Assembly (NCBI GenBank): GCA_034359265.1
Contig: CP136892.1
Coordinates: 86,854,001-86,918,000 of the forward strand
Direction of reading: 5' to 3'
DNA: 64,000 bases
From: Canna indica
Lineage: Eukaryota; Streptophyta; Magnoliopsida; Zingiberales; Cannaceae
Part shown: piece by piece, positions 21,798-34,425 of the stretch
Position numbering within the stretch: position 1 is the first letter of the stretch
How the letters are laid out: each line of letters begins with the position of its first letter
Notes under the pieces: generated by a model
Database searches by the model: none
Told to the model about the DNA's origin: nothing
Seen by the model: only the letters and a program-made list of their open reading frames with translations
Program-made: the position numbers and the translations under genes

Positions 21798-23045
21798 ATT
21801 TTTTTTTTAGGAAAAAAATTTGTATTGATCAAAAGACTTGAAATTTACAAGTGAACGAGAGGGAAGCAAAAAAGAATAAAATATACAAGAAAAAAACAAC
21901 CAAAGAAACACCGAATATTAACAGAGACACGCTTTAGACATGTTTGCCCCTTCGATGGCAAGCTTCGTAAACGATTTCTTGGAACCTTCAAAACAATGGA
22001 AATTGCGCTCGAAGCAAATCTTTCAGTGCCAAATCATTATGAGTCTAAATTTGAAAAAATTTCATCCTCTAATTCACGTAGAGAGCATTTTGGGTCCAAT
22101 TGAATTCCGCGGGCCATGAGGCGCTCCTTAGTCGGTAATCTCTTGCCTAAAGCAAGCCAAATCATGACAGAGATCGATTTAGGGCAAGAGCAATGTCAGA
22201 CAAACTCGGCTGCAAGGTCGTCGGTGCCCTGGAAATTTAGTAATTTATACAAGAATTTTGTACAGAAGTTACTGTTTGTGGGCCATTTTCATAATACTAT
22301 GTCGTCACCTTCTTGAAGGAGGAAAGGGTTTAACTCATTAAAAAGTCTGAAGATGGAGCTCATCGGAACCAGATGATTAAAGTTGATATTCCACCCCACA
22401 ACTGATTTGTCCTCATTACAGGCCTTTGTGTTCCAAATGGTGTCATCAGAAAATTGGACCGCAGCAAAGAGCTCAGGATATCGATCACTCAGCTTAGAAC
22501 CGTATAACTAAGGATCCACCCAAAGTCTAGTTTCGGAATCATTACCAACCTGAAAACCAAAGGAGGCTTTTAGAATGTTCTGATCTTTTAGAATATCTTT
22601 TTAGGTGGGAGAAAGAGAGGCGTTTGTAGAGTCCAGCAGAGAGGGCCAAGAAGGGTGATTCGATGCAAGAATTTTACGCCAGTCGATCCATTTCTTGATT
22701 GCGGATGAACTTCCAGCACCATTTAATTAATCGAGCTTTGTTGTGAAGCCACAAATTAAGAAGACCCATACCACTTTTGGATTTAGGAGAAGTGACCTTT
22801 TCTCCGTTCACATGACATTTTCCTTGAATGCTAGAGCCTCTACCTCCGATTCATGAGAATGTCTTAAGTCTTTAATTTGTCAATCTACTTTAAGACTCAA
22901 ACAGGGGCTCTAAAAATGGAAAAAATATATGAAGCTTAGATAGTCAGGACGTTCTTAATCAGGATTACCCGAGCGGCGCTGAAGAGTTGAGAACCGTGCC
23001 AAGAAGAGAGAACTTCGTCAAACTTTGAAATAATATTGATCCAAT
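21798..23045 (-). mobile_element. 3' part of a decayed LINE (non-LTR retrotransposon)
   Basis: In broken minus-strand frames I read typical plant LINE blocks in order: AARVILIKNVLTI (end of reverse transcriptase), SIFRAPV, WYGSS, the GNDSETRLWVDP block, then IWLALGKRLPTKERLMARGIQ-like zinc-knuckle (zf-RVT) sequence near 22100-22160. The 3' end runs into an A-rich tail, seen as the T-run at 21799-21808 on the plus strand. Multiple stops and frameshifts show it is dead and 5'-truncated. Confidence 0.75.
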
Positions 23046-23735
23046 CTTATCTGAATTAGAATGATTGAATTAAAGTTTTTGAAACTTCAATAAATAAATT
23101 GAAATTCACGTGAAACTCGGGGGAGACTATATATGTTAAAGTCATTGCTGTTAAGTAGACTATAGTTTTTGTATTGGTTTTTGACCGTTTGACCGTGGAA
23201 TTAACAAACAAAAGAATGGTATTTTTAAATCTAAACCCCAGGACATGAAAATGATTTATGCTGTTTTTTACTATGAAACAAAAGTCTGGAATTCTCTTGA
23301 AGAACTCCTTCTGGAATTGTCTGAATGAATTCAGACTTAAAAAAACCAGGAATGTCACAGTCCTCGAGAGCTAGAACCTACTAGCTCCTTCCTCGTCCAT
23401 TGCTCAATTAATTTAAGACCTAACCCTAACTTCTATGCCATCTCCTCCAGTAAAAAAGAAGAAAAAAAGAGGGAAATTTTGCGTCAACTGTTAAGCGTAG
23501 ATAAGAAAATTGGGATGGGGATGAAAACGACTAAAGGAAATAACAAGTTACAAGAATGAATCATGAATGAAGGTGGAGTAGATGCTACTGCATGACAAGA
23601 TGGGAACATATTGCCCAAAGTGTGTCCATTAAATGGGACCCCATCACATGAAACCCAACTCTTGCTTCCTCCTCCTAACTCTCTTTCTCGTCTCATTAAT
23701 CCTCCACCACTTCATCATATCCAACACAACCATTT
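23046..23735. other. Upstream intergenic region of the RING-H2 gene
   Basis: A minus-strand open frame (23056-23358) has no recognisable domain and no promoter or splice support. I see nothing else before the gene's proximal promoter. Confidence 0.5.
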
Positions 23736-23794
23736 AATAAATAATAATAATAATAATAATAGTAATACATCCTCTCTCTCTCTCTCTCTCTCTT
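23736..23794. repeat. (AAT)n and (TC)n microsatellites in the RING-H2 promoter
   Basis: AAT units run 23736-23760 and CT units 23772-23794. The pyrimidine run is a Y-patch-like element just upstream of the TATA box. Confidence 0.85.
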
Positions 23795-23806
23795 TAAACA
23801 TTGCTC

Positions 23807-23813
23807 TATAAAT
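23807..23813 (+). promoter_or_regulatory. TATA box of the RING-H2 gene
   Basis: TATAAAT, 157 bp before the ATG, directly downstream of a CT-rich run. The sequence in between is a pyrimidine- then purine-rich leader. Confidence 0.65.
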
Positions 23814-23963
23814 CCTCAATTCCTATTCTATTTCTTTCCTTCACACTCAGACCTTCCTCCCATCTTTCCTTCTTTATTTCTCTTCCTCTCTCGTTTCATT
23901 CCTCTTTCACAAGCATAAAAGAAAGAAAAGGAAATAAGAAAAGGAGGAGGAAGTAAACAAGCT

Positions 23964-24458
23964 ATGGGTCTCTCGAATCATCTGCACGACGTCTCCGGGG
24001 ATTCCATCCCCCTCCTGCTCCTCGCCGCCGCCGCCGCCTCCATCGCCTACATCCGCTCCCTCCTCATCCGCCTCCTCCCCCTCTCCCTCTCCCTCTCCCC
24101 GCCCGCCGACGCCGCCGCGGAAGCCGGCGGCCCGTCCGTCGGATCCGGCCTCGCCGGCCTCGTCGTCCTCGCCGACCACCTCGCCTCCAACCGCACCTTC
24201 CCCTTCCTCTCCTGCGCGTCCGAGGGCGACGCCCGCCGCCCGGAGTGCGCGGTCTGCCTCTGCGGCCTGGCCGACGGCGACCGCGTCAGGCGCCTCCCCT
24301 GCCGCCACGTCTTCCACGGCGACTGCCTCGACGGCTGGCTCCGCCAGCTGAACCTCTCCTGCCCCCTCTGCCGCTCCCAGCTCGCTTCGCCGGAGATCCG
24401 CGCCGCCGCCGACCGCCAGATCGGGGCCGAGCTCGTCGCGTGGCTCTCCCACTGCTGA
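23964..24458 (+). CDS. RHA2: RING-H2 E3 ubiquitin ligase, RHA2A/RHA2B type
   Basis: Single exon, 164 aa. The N-terminus MGLSNHLHDVSGDSIPLLLL matches the RHA2 start (MGLQGQLSDVSSDSIPLMLL in Arabidopsis RHA2B) and continues into a hydrophobic segment at about 14-42, likely a membrane anchor. SGLAGLVVLADHLASNR (61-77) is the second conserved block. The RING-H2 finger is complete: Cys95, Cys98, Cys113, His115, His118, Cys121, Cys133, Cys136, with the E2-contacting Trp125. Arabidopsis RHA2A/B are E3 ligases that positively regulate ABA responses; that role here is inferred. Coding GC is very high with GC-rich third positions, which makes every other frame look open; those are shadows. It has a TATA box at 23807. 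Confidence 0.92.
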   Translation: MGLSNHLHDVSGDSIPLLLLAAAAASIAYIRSLLIRLLPLSLSLSPPADAAAEAGGPSVGSGLAGLVVLADHLASNRTFPFLSCASEGDARRPECAVCLCGLADGDRVRRLPCRHVFHGDCLDGWLRQLNLSCPLCRSQLASPEIRAAADRQIGAELVAWLSHC

Positions 24459-25672
24459 GCCGGACGGCGGCGGTCGATCCGAAGCACCACGACGACGACG
24501 TCCTGGGGTCGCTATTACCGTTAGACATACTTTTATCCTTATCATATAAAAAGCCTTTTTTTTCTTTCTCTCTCTCTCTTTTTCTTTTTTAAGGCCACGG
24601 CTTTTTTTGTTCCCTCTTTTTCAATGCACTATTTTTCTTCTGTAATTAAAGCCTCGTTTTTTTGAAATCTCTTATTGGAGGAGGTTTTTAATTAAGCATG
24701 CTTTAGCTTGCAATCTTCTATCCATGATGAGATCTCCTGTCCAAGTTCTTGATCTTAATTTAAATTGGGCTGAAACTGTAGTGGATTTAGATATATTAGA
24801 CATGGATTTACAGGCTAATTCAAATTGGGCACTAAATGTTAGATTTCCTGACATACTTTTGCTGCAACAATAATATCATGATGATGAGCTAGAATAATTA
24901 ATGCAGCAGTCTTGGTCATTAATGCCCTGTTGTCAACTAGTGCATGCATAATAATGACAACATTTTGAATTGAGTTAACTGTAATTTTCAAAGGAGAGTG
25001 TTTGTAATGTAAATAATTCGTCATCAGCATCTTAATTTTGCTTAAGTTTGTGTGTGATTGCATTTCTTGTCTGTGGCCTCTGAGGTGAATGAGAAGTCTC
25101 TCTAGGTTATATTCTTATAGAGGAGGATAAGGAGGTGGTGAAAGTAGAATTAGGTTAGATTAGGTTTGCCACCTATGCCTTACTGAGCTCATGATTGAGA
25201 CACAAAGCTTTCTTTTTTCTCAAACACTAAGCTTACTTATTGGGTGAATCAAATCTTCCCATTTACTTGTTAAAGTTCTCATTCTAATCTAATAGTCATA
25301 TATTCTGAGGTTGATTCACCTACTTGATAAGAATCAAAGTAGGGGCGGATTGGTAATGCTGGACCTTATTCGAATTAACTCAACCCAATAAGTGGCTTGA
25401 TGAACACAAAGTATGTATCTTTTCTATGATGGAATCGAGCATAATACTTGATCAATTATGTTCAATTCCTTGGGTTAAAAGAAAGAGATACAGGTTGGAA
25501 TTAACAAGATAAGAGAGAGAGAGGGAAGAGGCAGAAATCAAGTTTTGGTGGCGCCTTTGTCTTGTTGGCTATTTCCATTACTGTAATACTTCTGACTTCA
25601 TGGATTATCTTCAACAGGGGTGGTGTGATGAAGGAATACTTGGCCCCTGTATTAAGCACCACATCATCTCAT
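24459..25672. other. Intergenic between convergent RING-H2 and NF-YC genes
   Basis: Contains the 3' UTR of the RING-H2 gene (T-rich after about 24540) and the 3' side of the NF-YC gene. No further gene is seen. A short Tx/CT run lies at 24558-24600. Confidence 0.5.
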
Positions 25673-26962
25673 TCATTTGCACATTTCCATTAGGTTTTTT
25701 GGGCTGTTCATGGGCCCAATGGGCGTTTCCCAGGCCAATTTTCCTCGACCCAATTTATGTGAAGATCCAAACTCCTCACTGCAAAAACCAAAGAGAATGA
25801 ACAAATTAAGAAAGAGCCACAAGCATCAACAATCAACATTTTGACTTTTCGAGTAAGTTGTATACTAAAAGCCAGAAGGTAGATTTAATATGAAACCTAG
25901 ATACTTTAGTTAAGTTCTAAAAACTTACCAATGGCAGAGGTGGTTCGCTTAAGATATTATTAGGGTAATGTTGTTGCTGGGGCATCATATGCTGCTGCAG
26001 GTTTTGTGGTTGTCTCATGAACACCTATAAAACAAAGTTAAATATCCAAGGCACACTTAAGCATGATGATATGCCTACTATTATTCTTGTTCTCTAGTTC
26101 TCTTGTCATAGATTCAAGTCAAATGATTAATCTATTATATTTTCTTCACTGTAGAATACTGCAATCTTTCTTGTGCTTTGTTTACATTAGAACTATCGAT
26201 TAATACGTTAACATGGTGAAATTATATATGCTTGTATATATATATACTACCTTCATTTCTTCTGGGCGAAGAATGTTCTTCAAGAAATTAAGCATTTCTT
26301 CATGGCATATGGCTCCTGCTATATCAGTTCTTCTGATGGTGTGCCTCTTGCATTGTTCAGCGTGGAGCCATGAGCGCACTGTAAGCTCTGAGATGAACAG
26401 CTCGCACGCTTTTGCAAACAAAATGGGAGTCTCTGCGCCCACCATCTGTTGGTAAGTTTTATATTAACATTTTATCAAACAAAAAGGGGGAAAAAATGGA
26501 TGACTAGAAGTAACAGAGAAGAGTTGGCATTCAAAACCTTAACCTTTGCATCCCCATCCAGTTTCATTATACGTTTAATCCTTGCAAGTGGCAGATGATG
26601 CTGTTTGTGATCTGTAAGGGGAGTTTGGGAATTTATTAGCAGAGTGAAAGATAGAGAATGTACGTGGAATTCATCACACCAATTCACCTGAAAGGTTGTC
26701 CAATTCAAGCATTTGTTGTTGCCAAAAACACTGTAAATGCCACTTCTGTGGATCCATGAAGTTAAAATGATGCGTATGTCCAGCCACCTATAAACCCCAA
26801 AATTTTAAATAAAAAACGCGTGTCGTTGACTCGTTGGAGGATAACAAAGATCAAACCAATTACCTCGTGCATTTGATTGACTTGGGCCACTAGATTCTGA
26901 GGCACTTGAAGGAAGTCATATGTAAGTGGAGCAGAGTGGATGTTCACTCTCTGATGGGCCAT
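25673..26962 (-). CDS. NF-YC: Divergent NF-YC (CCAAT-binding factor subunit C), histone-fold protein
   Basis: Six minus-strand exons: 26962-26864, 26787-26688, 26611-26544, 26445-26251, 26024-25929, 25774-25673, about 219 aa. The start MAHQRVNIH was chosen because it begins the conserved segment and follows a TATTTAAG box at about 27033-27040. Residues 47-66 resemble the NF-YC pre-fold block (FWQQQMLELDNLS). The histone fold runs from about HHLPLARIKRIMK (71-83) through TPILFAKACELFISELTVRSW to IRRTDIAGAI and the MLNFLKNIL helix. The C-terminus is Gln/Pro-rich (MRQPQNLQQHMMPQQQ). NF-YC pairs with NF-YB, then NF-YA, to bind CCAAT boxes in the nucleus. The fold departs from the usual plant sequence in several places (WLHAEQCKRHTI instead of WNHTEENKRRTL). 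The last exon boundary is uncertain: the strongest acceptor would give an immediate TGA; one 4 bp further adds 33 residues. Confidence 0.8.
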
Positions 26963-28833
26963 CTGTTCCACAGCACACAGCAAATTGAAGTGGGAGAGGG
27001 GTGTATACTGTTTCAGACTGGACTTTGGGACCCTTAAATAGGAAATAGTGGAGAGAGGAGTCCATAATGGTAGGGTTTCATATGCATTAAACACAAGGGT
27101 CAAATAGGCATTATAGAACAGGGGGAACTAATTTTGTTCCTGTTGGCGTACGAGAAAGCAGAGCCAGGAAAAGGGTGTGTGGCAGAGATGAAAAGGAGCA
27201 GAATTTGTCTTCAACCGCAACTTTCACTGCATGCATTTTGGTGGCTAAAGGTTGTAACTGTGGTTGATGACAAAGTTAAGGGTGAAACTTGTTGATGGTT
27301 TACCTTGTTACCTGCTTCATTGGATTCTGGGTAGAATTAGAATCCACAAGGACCACCAAGAAGAAAGAAGCCCCGGCTTGGTGCCCACATTTGTCATTTA
27401 AGCAGAGCTCATGCTTCTCTCGTTTTCTGCTGAGTCCTGACAAATGAATAATTCTTTCAGCGGATGCATAATTCAAGTCAAGAAGCTCTCACGTTCTTGA
27501 TCATCTCAGATTACTGTAAATTTAGGAACTACTGTCTCCTAACATCATAAAACTTTGAGCCTGAGAAATTTAGTGCCAGCGTAGATTCTATAAGTCAGAA
27601 AGAAAAGATTTAAATTATTACCTTTCTTGCAGATTTTCAGCAGCAACTAAGCTATAAATAAACCCATACTTCTGACAAGATCCAACATGACATGGTGCCT
27701 TCCCCGCAATGTTTGTCGTAGAAGCAGCTATCAATCTACAGCTTATTCAATCTATTTGCCAGCTAATAAACAGATATTAAGTACCAAATGTTCCACACTA
27801 CTTGAATCAAGAGTCAAACGAATCCGCATTAAGCTGCTGCCATATATGCCATCAAGTCTTTTAGCTGCCTGGTCCCAACAGTAACACACTCATATAGGCT
27901 ATGGCTACGAGTAGGCCTTACTCTGATGCCATGTCAGCTTTGTTCTTATCACACCATCTGACTGCTTTCGAGTGTGAATAAAAGTGACCGTCAGGAAAGG
28001 AAAGGTGCAAAGTGTGCATAGAGTGCCAAAAGTTCACAGTGAAAGCCGAAAGGTGATGAACGCAGTCTGCTGATATTGTTTGAAGCATTCACCAGAAAGA
28101 TGACGTCCGTGATCGCTAAATTTTTTTTTTAATTTTTCAATATAATTTTAATAACTTTTTATTTTAATTTAGAGAGGCTAATCAAATTTATTTTAAAGAC
28201 ACTAATCAAACTGTCTATTAGACCGCAGATAGGGTTAGACATCATCAGAATATCTTGATGTAATCGAGTCTATTCGTCCCTTCTAACTAGATAATGTTTT
28301 GAACAATGATCTCCTGCCAGCATCCGATTTTAATATAATATTCTTTTATATATATAAAAAAAAGATAAATTATACTAATCTCTTATAAAATTTAGTAAAA
28401 TTATATTGATATTTCTTTTATTTATAATTTTATCTTATAATTTTTTAAATTTTGTGATAGATTATACAAATCTTTTTTATTACAAAATAAAATTATATAA
28501 TTTTTTTTTGAGTTTTATAAAATATTACACATAACTCTTCTAAAATAATTATTCAAAAATTATTTAAGAGAGATTATTATAATTTAAACAAATAAAATAG
28601 GATTAATATAATTTTATTAAACCTAAAAAAAGAGAGAGTATAATTTATCCAAAAAAAAAACAAATGCAGGTTGTAAAGTGTAAACCAAGGACCAAAAGTA
28701 AAAGAGACTTTTGAACTCTTGAACTTTTGAATGGACCCTAGTCTTCTTCTCGTGTGAGGTCGAGCTAGGTAGGCTTTGTCCACCTACTCATGACTATTTT
28801 GCACCTTCTACGTACCTTCCGTTTCTTTCGCAT
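26963..28833. other. Intergenic: NF-YC promoter side and AT-rich DNA
   Basis: No additional gene seen. 28120-28640 is very AT-rich with runs of T and A. Short open frames at 27687-27884 and 28577-28783 have no support. Confidence 0.5.
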
Positions 28834-29875
28834 TGATTTGATCATGAGCCCTGAATTTGATAAATTTTAATTATTATATAATTCATCTTTACTTTATAAA
28901 TTAAAATTCTTTAAATTTTATAAAATATACATGATAAATATCTATGATCAACTAATGCACGTTTTTTAAGATAATTCATGATCAAACAACCACATCATTT
29001 TTTAAAACAAAATGAATTTCATAGAGAATCCTTGAATTTAGCACATCTTAATTATAATATTCTTCATCTTTATTTTATAAATCAGAATCTCTTAAATTTT
29101 ATAAAATATAAATGATAAAAGTATGACTAACTAACATAAGGATTTAATTCTTTCTTCATACTTATCAGCATTGGAGCATCAATGGAGAAATTTAATTTGA
29201 TTACAATTACGGGTGATAGTTTTCAGCTCGGCCTGGCACAAAAAGATCTAGTTCGGGCTGTTATCAAGCTGGCTTGATAAGTCTCGATCGGGCCAAGTGT
29301 TATCAGGCTAGCCCGGCCCAATAGCCCGATAACACTTCGGATCGATTATTAGCGAGTTTAAAATTTGTTAATTATCAGATTTAAATCTAATTTAATATAT
29401 TTTTGTGTTATCGAGCTAAACGAGCCAGGTCGAGCCATTATTCTTTGTGCTGGGGGGCCGGTGTTTTCGGGCCCGAAATTTCTTGAAATCAAAATAAACT
29501 ATTACGATCAAATTAAATTTCTTCACCGATGCTCCAAAGCTGATAAGAATAGAGAAAGAATTAAAAATATGCGTTAGTCGATCATACTTTTATCAGTTAT
29601 ATTTTATAAGATTTAAGAAGTTCTGATTTATAAAATAAAGATGAATGATATTATAGTTAAGATGTGCTAAGTTCAGAGACCATATATGAAATTCATTCTA
29701 TTTCCAAAGATGATATGACTATCAGGTCACGAACTATCAGAAGAAACCTGCATTAGTCGATCATAATGACTTATCAGATATGTTTTATAAAATTTAAAGA
29801 GTTTTGATTTATAAAACGAAGATGAAAAATATAGTAGTTAAGATGTGACCAGACGAGGGACATTCTTGAAATTCA
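28834..29875. mobile_element. Fold-back element with long, internally duplicated inverted arms
   Basis: The left arm (28834-29208) holds two diverged direct copies of a roughly 180-190-bp AT-rich unit. Each copy contains words like CATCTTTATTTTATAAATCA and TTTATAAAATATA, and the second begins TGAATTTCAT. The right arm (about 29497-29875) holds the same two units in reverse complement. The spacer (about 29209-29496) is unrelated, richer in GC (TCGGCCTGG, GGGCCCGAA) and may be a later insertion. No open frame. The long-arm structure suggests a Mutator-like or fold-back MITE; no clear target-site duplication is visible. Confidence 0.65.
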
Positions 29876-31819
29876 CCCTTTGAATCTTTGCCATTAATTT
29901 TGACAATTGCATTGATGTTGAACTCGCGAGTAGAGGGTAAAGACAATGAGAATTAATGAATGGTATGGAAATCAAATAAATCAATTAAGGATATTAAGTT
30001 AGGGCCAAAGGGCTTGTTATTAACCAACCACGTGGAGGTCTCTTATGGTATGGCCCATTTCATTATATTGAACATTTATCTCGACATTTATCTTTGGTTA
30101 ATTAATTGGAGTGTTGTTCTAAGATTTGTATATAAGATTAGATGGCATCTAAGTATGAATAGTATTCCAGGCGTTTGTTTAGCTGTTGAGACGTCAAGCT
30201 CCCATGGATTGACAAATCCAAGCATATATATATGCAGTTGCAATTTAAATAGGTGAAGGACACACATTTGAGGTTCGGTTAGATGGATCAATCCCTGCTC
30301 TCGAGACCATCTTTTAAATGTCGAATTCATTAATTGTGAGGAATCTATGCGTGTGTGTATATATATAAATCCGTAGATAACTAGATATATACAATAAATG
30401 TTGGTTAAGTGTTGTTGTCTTGCCAATATTCATTAGTAGGAATTGCCCAATAATAATCGATCATATAAACAACTTGAGTAAATAACTACTATATATTATA
30501 TTCTATCACCGATATTATTTTTTCCGGTGAAAATTATTTGCACGTTTTTTTTTGACTTGTCAACTGTCATCTCAATGCAGAATGAGAGGTATATCCGATT
30601 AATATCCCACCGGATAATGCTATTGGATTTTTCCGAGTCATAAAAATAGTTGGTTACATGTCCATCTGCATTGCAGCGTACCTTACATGGACCTCGATCG
30701 ACCCATCCTTATTCAATGGCGTGCACCAATTCTGGGAACGATCAAAACCCAACACGGATGGCTCGATCTGTGGTCAAATTATTATTCAATTAATTCTCAG
30801 ATCACATGCCGATTAAATTTCATATGTCTTGTCCTCAGTACCTCGTTCTTTGTTTATTTTTCCTATTGATCGATGACTAAATTAGAAATCAATATCGTTA
30901 TTTTTCAAACACACGTCAGAAGACGATGAATTATGCGCCCATTATTTTTCAATTTATCTACGTGGACCAGGGGAATTGACATTTCAGAACAAATAGCAAA
31001 TTATTGAGAGACAACTCTAGATACTAATTAGGTAAGAAATTACGGAATGAACATTTATCAACTATCACGCACGCACACCGCCCGTTAATCTTGAGATCTA
31101 AGGGGATTCAGGGGCCCGCATAGTCGACGTGTGCGCTACGATCCACGAACGCCTGCCATGGTCGGTGAGAGCTGGGCCCCGCCACACCAGCCACCAGGCA
31201 TAATTCGCGCGGGCCGACCCGAATCCGATGTAGCCGCGACTTAATTCGGTGAGGAGACGTGGCTGGGTTTCGCTTCACGTAGCTATCAACTAATTAATTA
31301 ATTAACACCTCACCCCTTAAATATTAAAAATGAATTAACCCTTTTTTTTGGTTTAACTAATAACTATTGCGAGAGAGAAGTATAAGTTCAATTTCCAACT
31401 TCGATGTCGACGTGTCACCGTTCCCCACTGCATGTTTATACGCTAACATTTTACGCAAAACTATACGTGAGTGTGTAAAAAAATCAGTAATTTGTTGGGT
31501 TGACTGGGTATCGGGTTGGGTCGAAACCGTATTTAATCACGTGGGTCCGCGAGGGATCCAAGTATCCAACCGTGTCCGCTACGAGTCCATCCACCTCGAT
31601 CGAGATGGCTGACACGAGCGGCTCCCGTGCCTCGTTTCACCCCCTACCGACCCCGTTTGCGTAAGCGTCGGCGTCGTCATCTCCAATAATAAAGAAAGCC
31701 TCTTCTTCCCTCTCCCTCCTCGCTTGATTCTTTCTCTTCAAAGCCTTGTTAGCTCACGTAGAGAGAGCGAGAAGAACACGGGTTCCTCGGAGTACGAAAC
31801 AGAGGGGATATTGATAGAT
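29876..31819. other. Intergenic and promoter region of the ARM-repeat gene
   Basis: AT-rich up to about 31050, then a more GC-rich 31070-31260 segment and the probable promoter and 5' UTR (CT-rich around 31695-31740). No further gene recognised. Confidence 0.5.
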
Positions 31820-34425
31820 ATGGAATCGCCGGATAGTCGATCCTCCGGCGAGCGTTCTGGCAATTGCGGCGGCGAGGCCAGGGTATCTGCGGCGGAGTTG
31901 CAGGGAATCATGGAGCGCATCAGGTCCGTAGTAGAGGAAGAGCGGGTCCAGGCGGCGCTGGACATCCGGAGGCTCACGAAGACGTCCTCGAGGAACCGAC
32001 GCCAGCTCTCCCCTGCCGTTGGGCCCCTCGTGTCCATGCTTCAGTCCGGGAACTCCCGGTCCTCCGAGGCTGCCATCCTCGGCCTCCTAAATCTTGCAGT
32101 TAAGGACGAAAGGTGCGACCTTCGGTCTTTCGTTCTCAGAAAAAAATAGTCTTTTTGCCTTGTAGTATTGGATTGCTTGTTCCGGATGTCTTAAAACTTC
32201 TCTTCTTCTTGGAGCTGTTTGGTTCTCGAGAATGAAGAAGATACTTGGATGGATGAGTATGGTTACCTGAAAAAGAAGACAAGATTAGCATATTATAATT
32301 GACAAACAATTTGAAGATTAGGGATTAATTGAAGGATAAGTGGTTAAGATTGTTTATAAATGTGTAGAGATGACAGTCGTACGTTAATTTGGATCATTGT
32401 TCTAAACATAACTAGAGAAAATTGTAAGATAAAAAATAGAAACAATAAGAGGGGACTCTTTTGCTCAAAAAAGGGGACTCGTGCTCTTAAATTGGCGAGT
32501 GATATTAAATTGCAGAAGAACAACTCATACTGCCACTTTGGTAGATTCCCCTTTGGCAACTCTTTTTTTGGTGGAAACATGCTTCTAGGAAGAAACTATC
32601 ATATGTTTCGATATATTGAATTGATTCACGGTATACATGACAACCCGATCATGTGCTTGGTGTAGTCATCATCCCAAATTCAATACATGCTGAACTCAGT
32701 TTTATATTCAACCATTTGCAGCAACTTTAGTCCTCATACAAAGCACTTGCAAACTTTCTTTAGATTATTGGTCGATGCAGGAGTATTGTTTGATTATATA
32801 AAATGCTATTAGTGTGTCTATCTTCTGTTATCTGTAATCTTTTATTTACTGAAACAAACAAATGATGAATGTTAGTTCTGCTAAAGCAGCTCAATTCCCC
32901 TTTGATGTAATTTCTTTCTTAACAGATAACATGCCTTAATGTAATGTACAAAGCATAAAAAAGCTTCCACTTTATAATTAAAGTCTTCCTTGTCATCCCT
33001 ATTTCAAGCAATCTAAGAAACTCCACTCCCCTTTCACCTTTATGTTCATGCTGCTTGATTATTGATATTGTGGAACTAGCAATGTCATTTTTGACATTTT
33101 ACATTCCTATATTTTAAGAAAAATAATGTTCAAGTCCTAATCACTGGTCTTGTGTAATCGAATGCAGATCATGATGCAAGCTATGTGAAAAAATATATCT
33201 TAAGGGTTAAATTCAAGCATATTGATTGCAGAATCCAGTGTATGCCCTTTAGTATATCAATCATATTTTAGTTTGCATGGTAGTTGTATTTTGAAATGTT
33301 GGTTGAGTGTAGATTTTCATATTTTTTACTATTTAATTTCTCTTAGAAGGGCTGTCTACCATTCGTTTTTATTGCCTCACTAGGTTCTCTAATCATCTAT
33401 CAGAACTAATGAATCTCAAGTAGACGGAGAAAATATCAAAAGGATGATAGCCTTGGTCTTTCTAAGATTATATACACTCATCGCTCATAATATATGAATA
33501 TTTTTTTTATCGCAATGCTGTTAAAAATAATATAACATATTTGTTGAAATGGGTTGTGCTCTATGTTGTCAGGAACAAGATCAGTATAGTGGAAGCTGGT
33601 GCACTGGAACCACTAACAGCTTTCTTAGAATCCAGAAATTCTGATTTACAAGGTTATGCTGCTGCTGCACTTTTTACTCTTTCTGCTTCTTCTGTCAACA
33701 AACCCAGGATGAATGCCTTTGGAGCCATCCCATTGCTCATTAACGTCCTTAAAGATGGAAACCAACAAGCTAAGATAGATGCTATTGCAGCTCTCCACAG
33801 TCTTTCCACTGTCGAAGATAACCTTAGAATAATCCTCTCATTCCATCCTATTCCTCCTATGATCAGCTTTCTCAGGACCTGCAAAAAGTCCTCAAAAAAT
33901 GCAGAAAGATGTTGTGCCCTTTTGGAATCACTCGTTGGTTTCGATGAAGGGAGGACTGCTTTGACAGCTGAGGAAGGTGGTGTGCTAACTGTTGTAGAAA
34001 TTTTAGAAGAAGGATCACTTCAAAGTCGAGAGCACGTAGTTGGAGCCCTCTTAACAATGTGTGAGAGTGACCGAAGTAGATACAGAGAAGTTATTCTCAG
34101 AGAAGGTGTTATTCCAGGTCTTCTCGAGCTCACAGTTCAAGGGACATTAAAATCGCAAGCAAAAGCTCGACGTCTATTAGAGTTACTGAGGGAGTCTACC
34201 TATCGAAGATCTGAACTACAAGCAGATACACTTGAGAATATTGTCAGTACCATTGTGTCTAAAATTGATGGTGATGACCAGGCACAGAAGGCAAAGAAGA
34301 TGTTGGCTGAGATGGTTCAGATCAGTATGGAGCAAAGCTTGAGGCATTTGCAGCGAAGGGCTCTCATGTGCACTCCAACTGAACTCCCTCCCGGTAACCG
34401 CCGATCTGAAGTTTCATCAAAATGA
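31820..34425 (+). CDS. Armadillo-repeat protein without U-box (PUB/ARM-related)
   Basis: Two exons, 31820-32112 and 33573-34425, encode about 381 aa; the split codon AG|G restores Arg before NKISIVEAGA. The start MESPDSRSSGERS was preferred over an upstream in-frame ATG at 31724 because that stretch lies in the CT-rich leader and is not protein-like. From about residue 25 there are tandem ARM repeats: IMERIRSVVEEERVQAALDI, VGPLVSMLQSGNSRSSEAAI, IVEAGALEPLTAFLESRN, FGAIPLLINVLKDGNQQAKI, GVLTVVEILEEGSLQSREHV, GVIPGLLELTVQGTLKSQAK. No U-box precedes them, unlike plant PUB-ARM E3 ligases. The sequence resembles the Arabidopsis U-box-less ARM family. ARM solenoids bind protein partners; the specific role is unknown. 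Intron 1 is 1460 bp. Confidence 0.88.

Noticed and set aside
23056..23358. 100-codon minus-strand frame upstream of the RING-H2 gene
   Set aside because: No domain recognised; Phe/Lys-rich AT composition typical of chance frames.
23907..24592. Several long frames on both strands over the RING-H2 gene
   Set aside because: They are shadows of a very GC-rich coding sequence; only the RING-H2 frame shows domain and codon structure.
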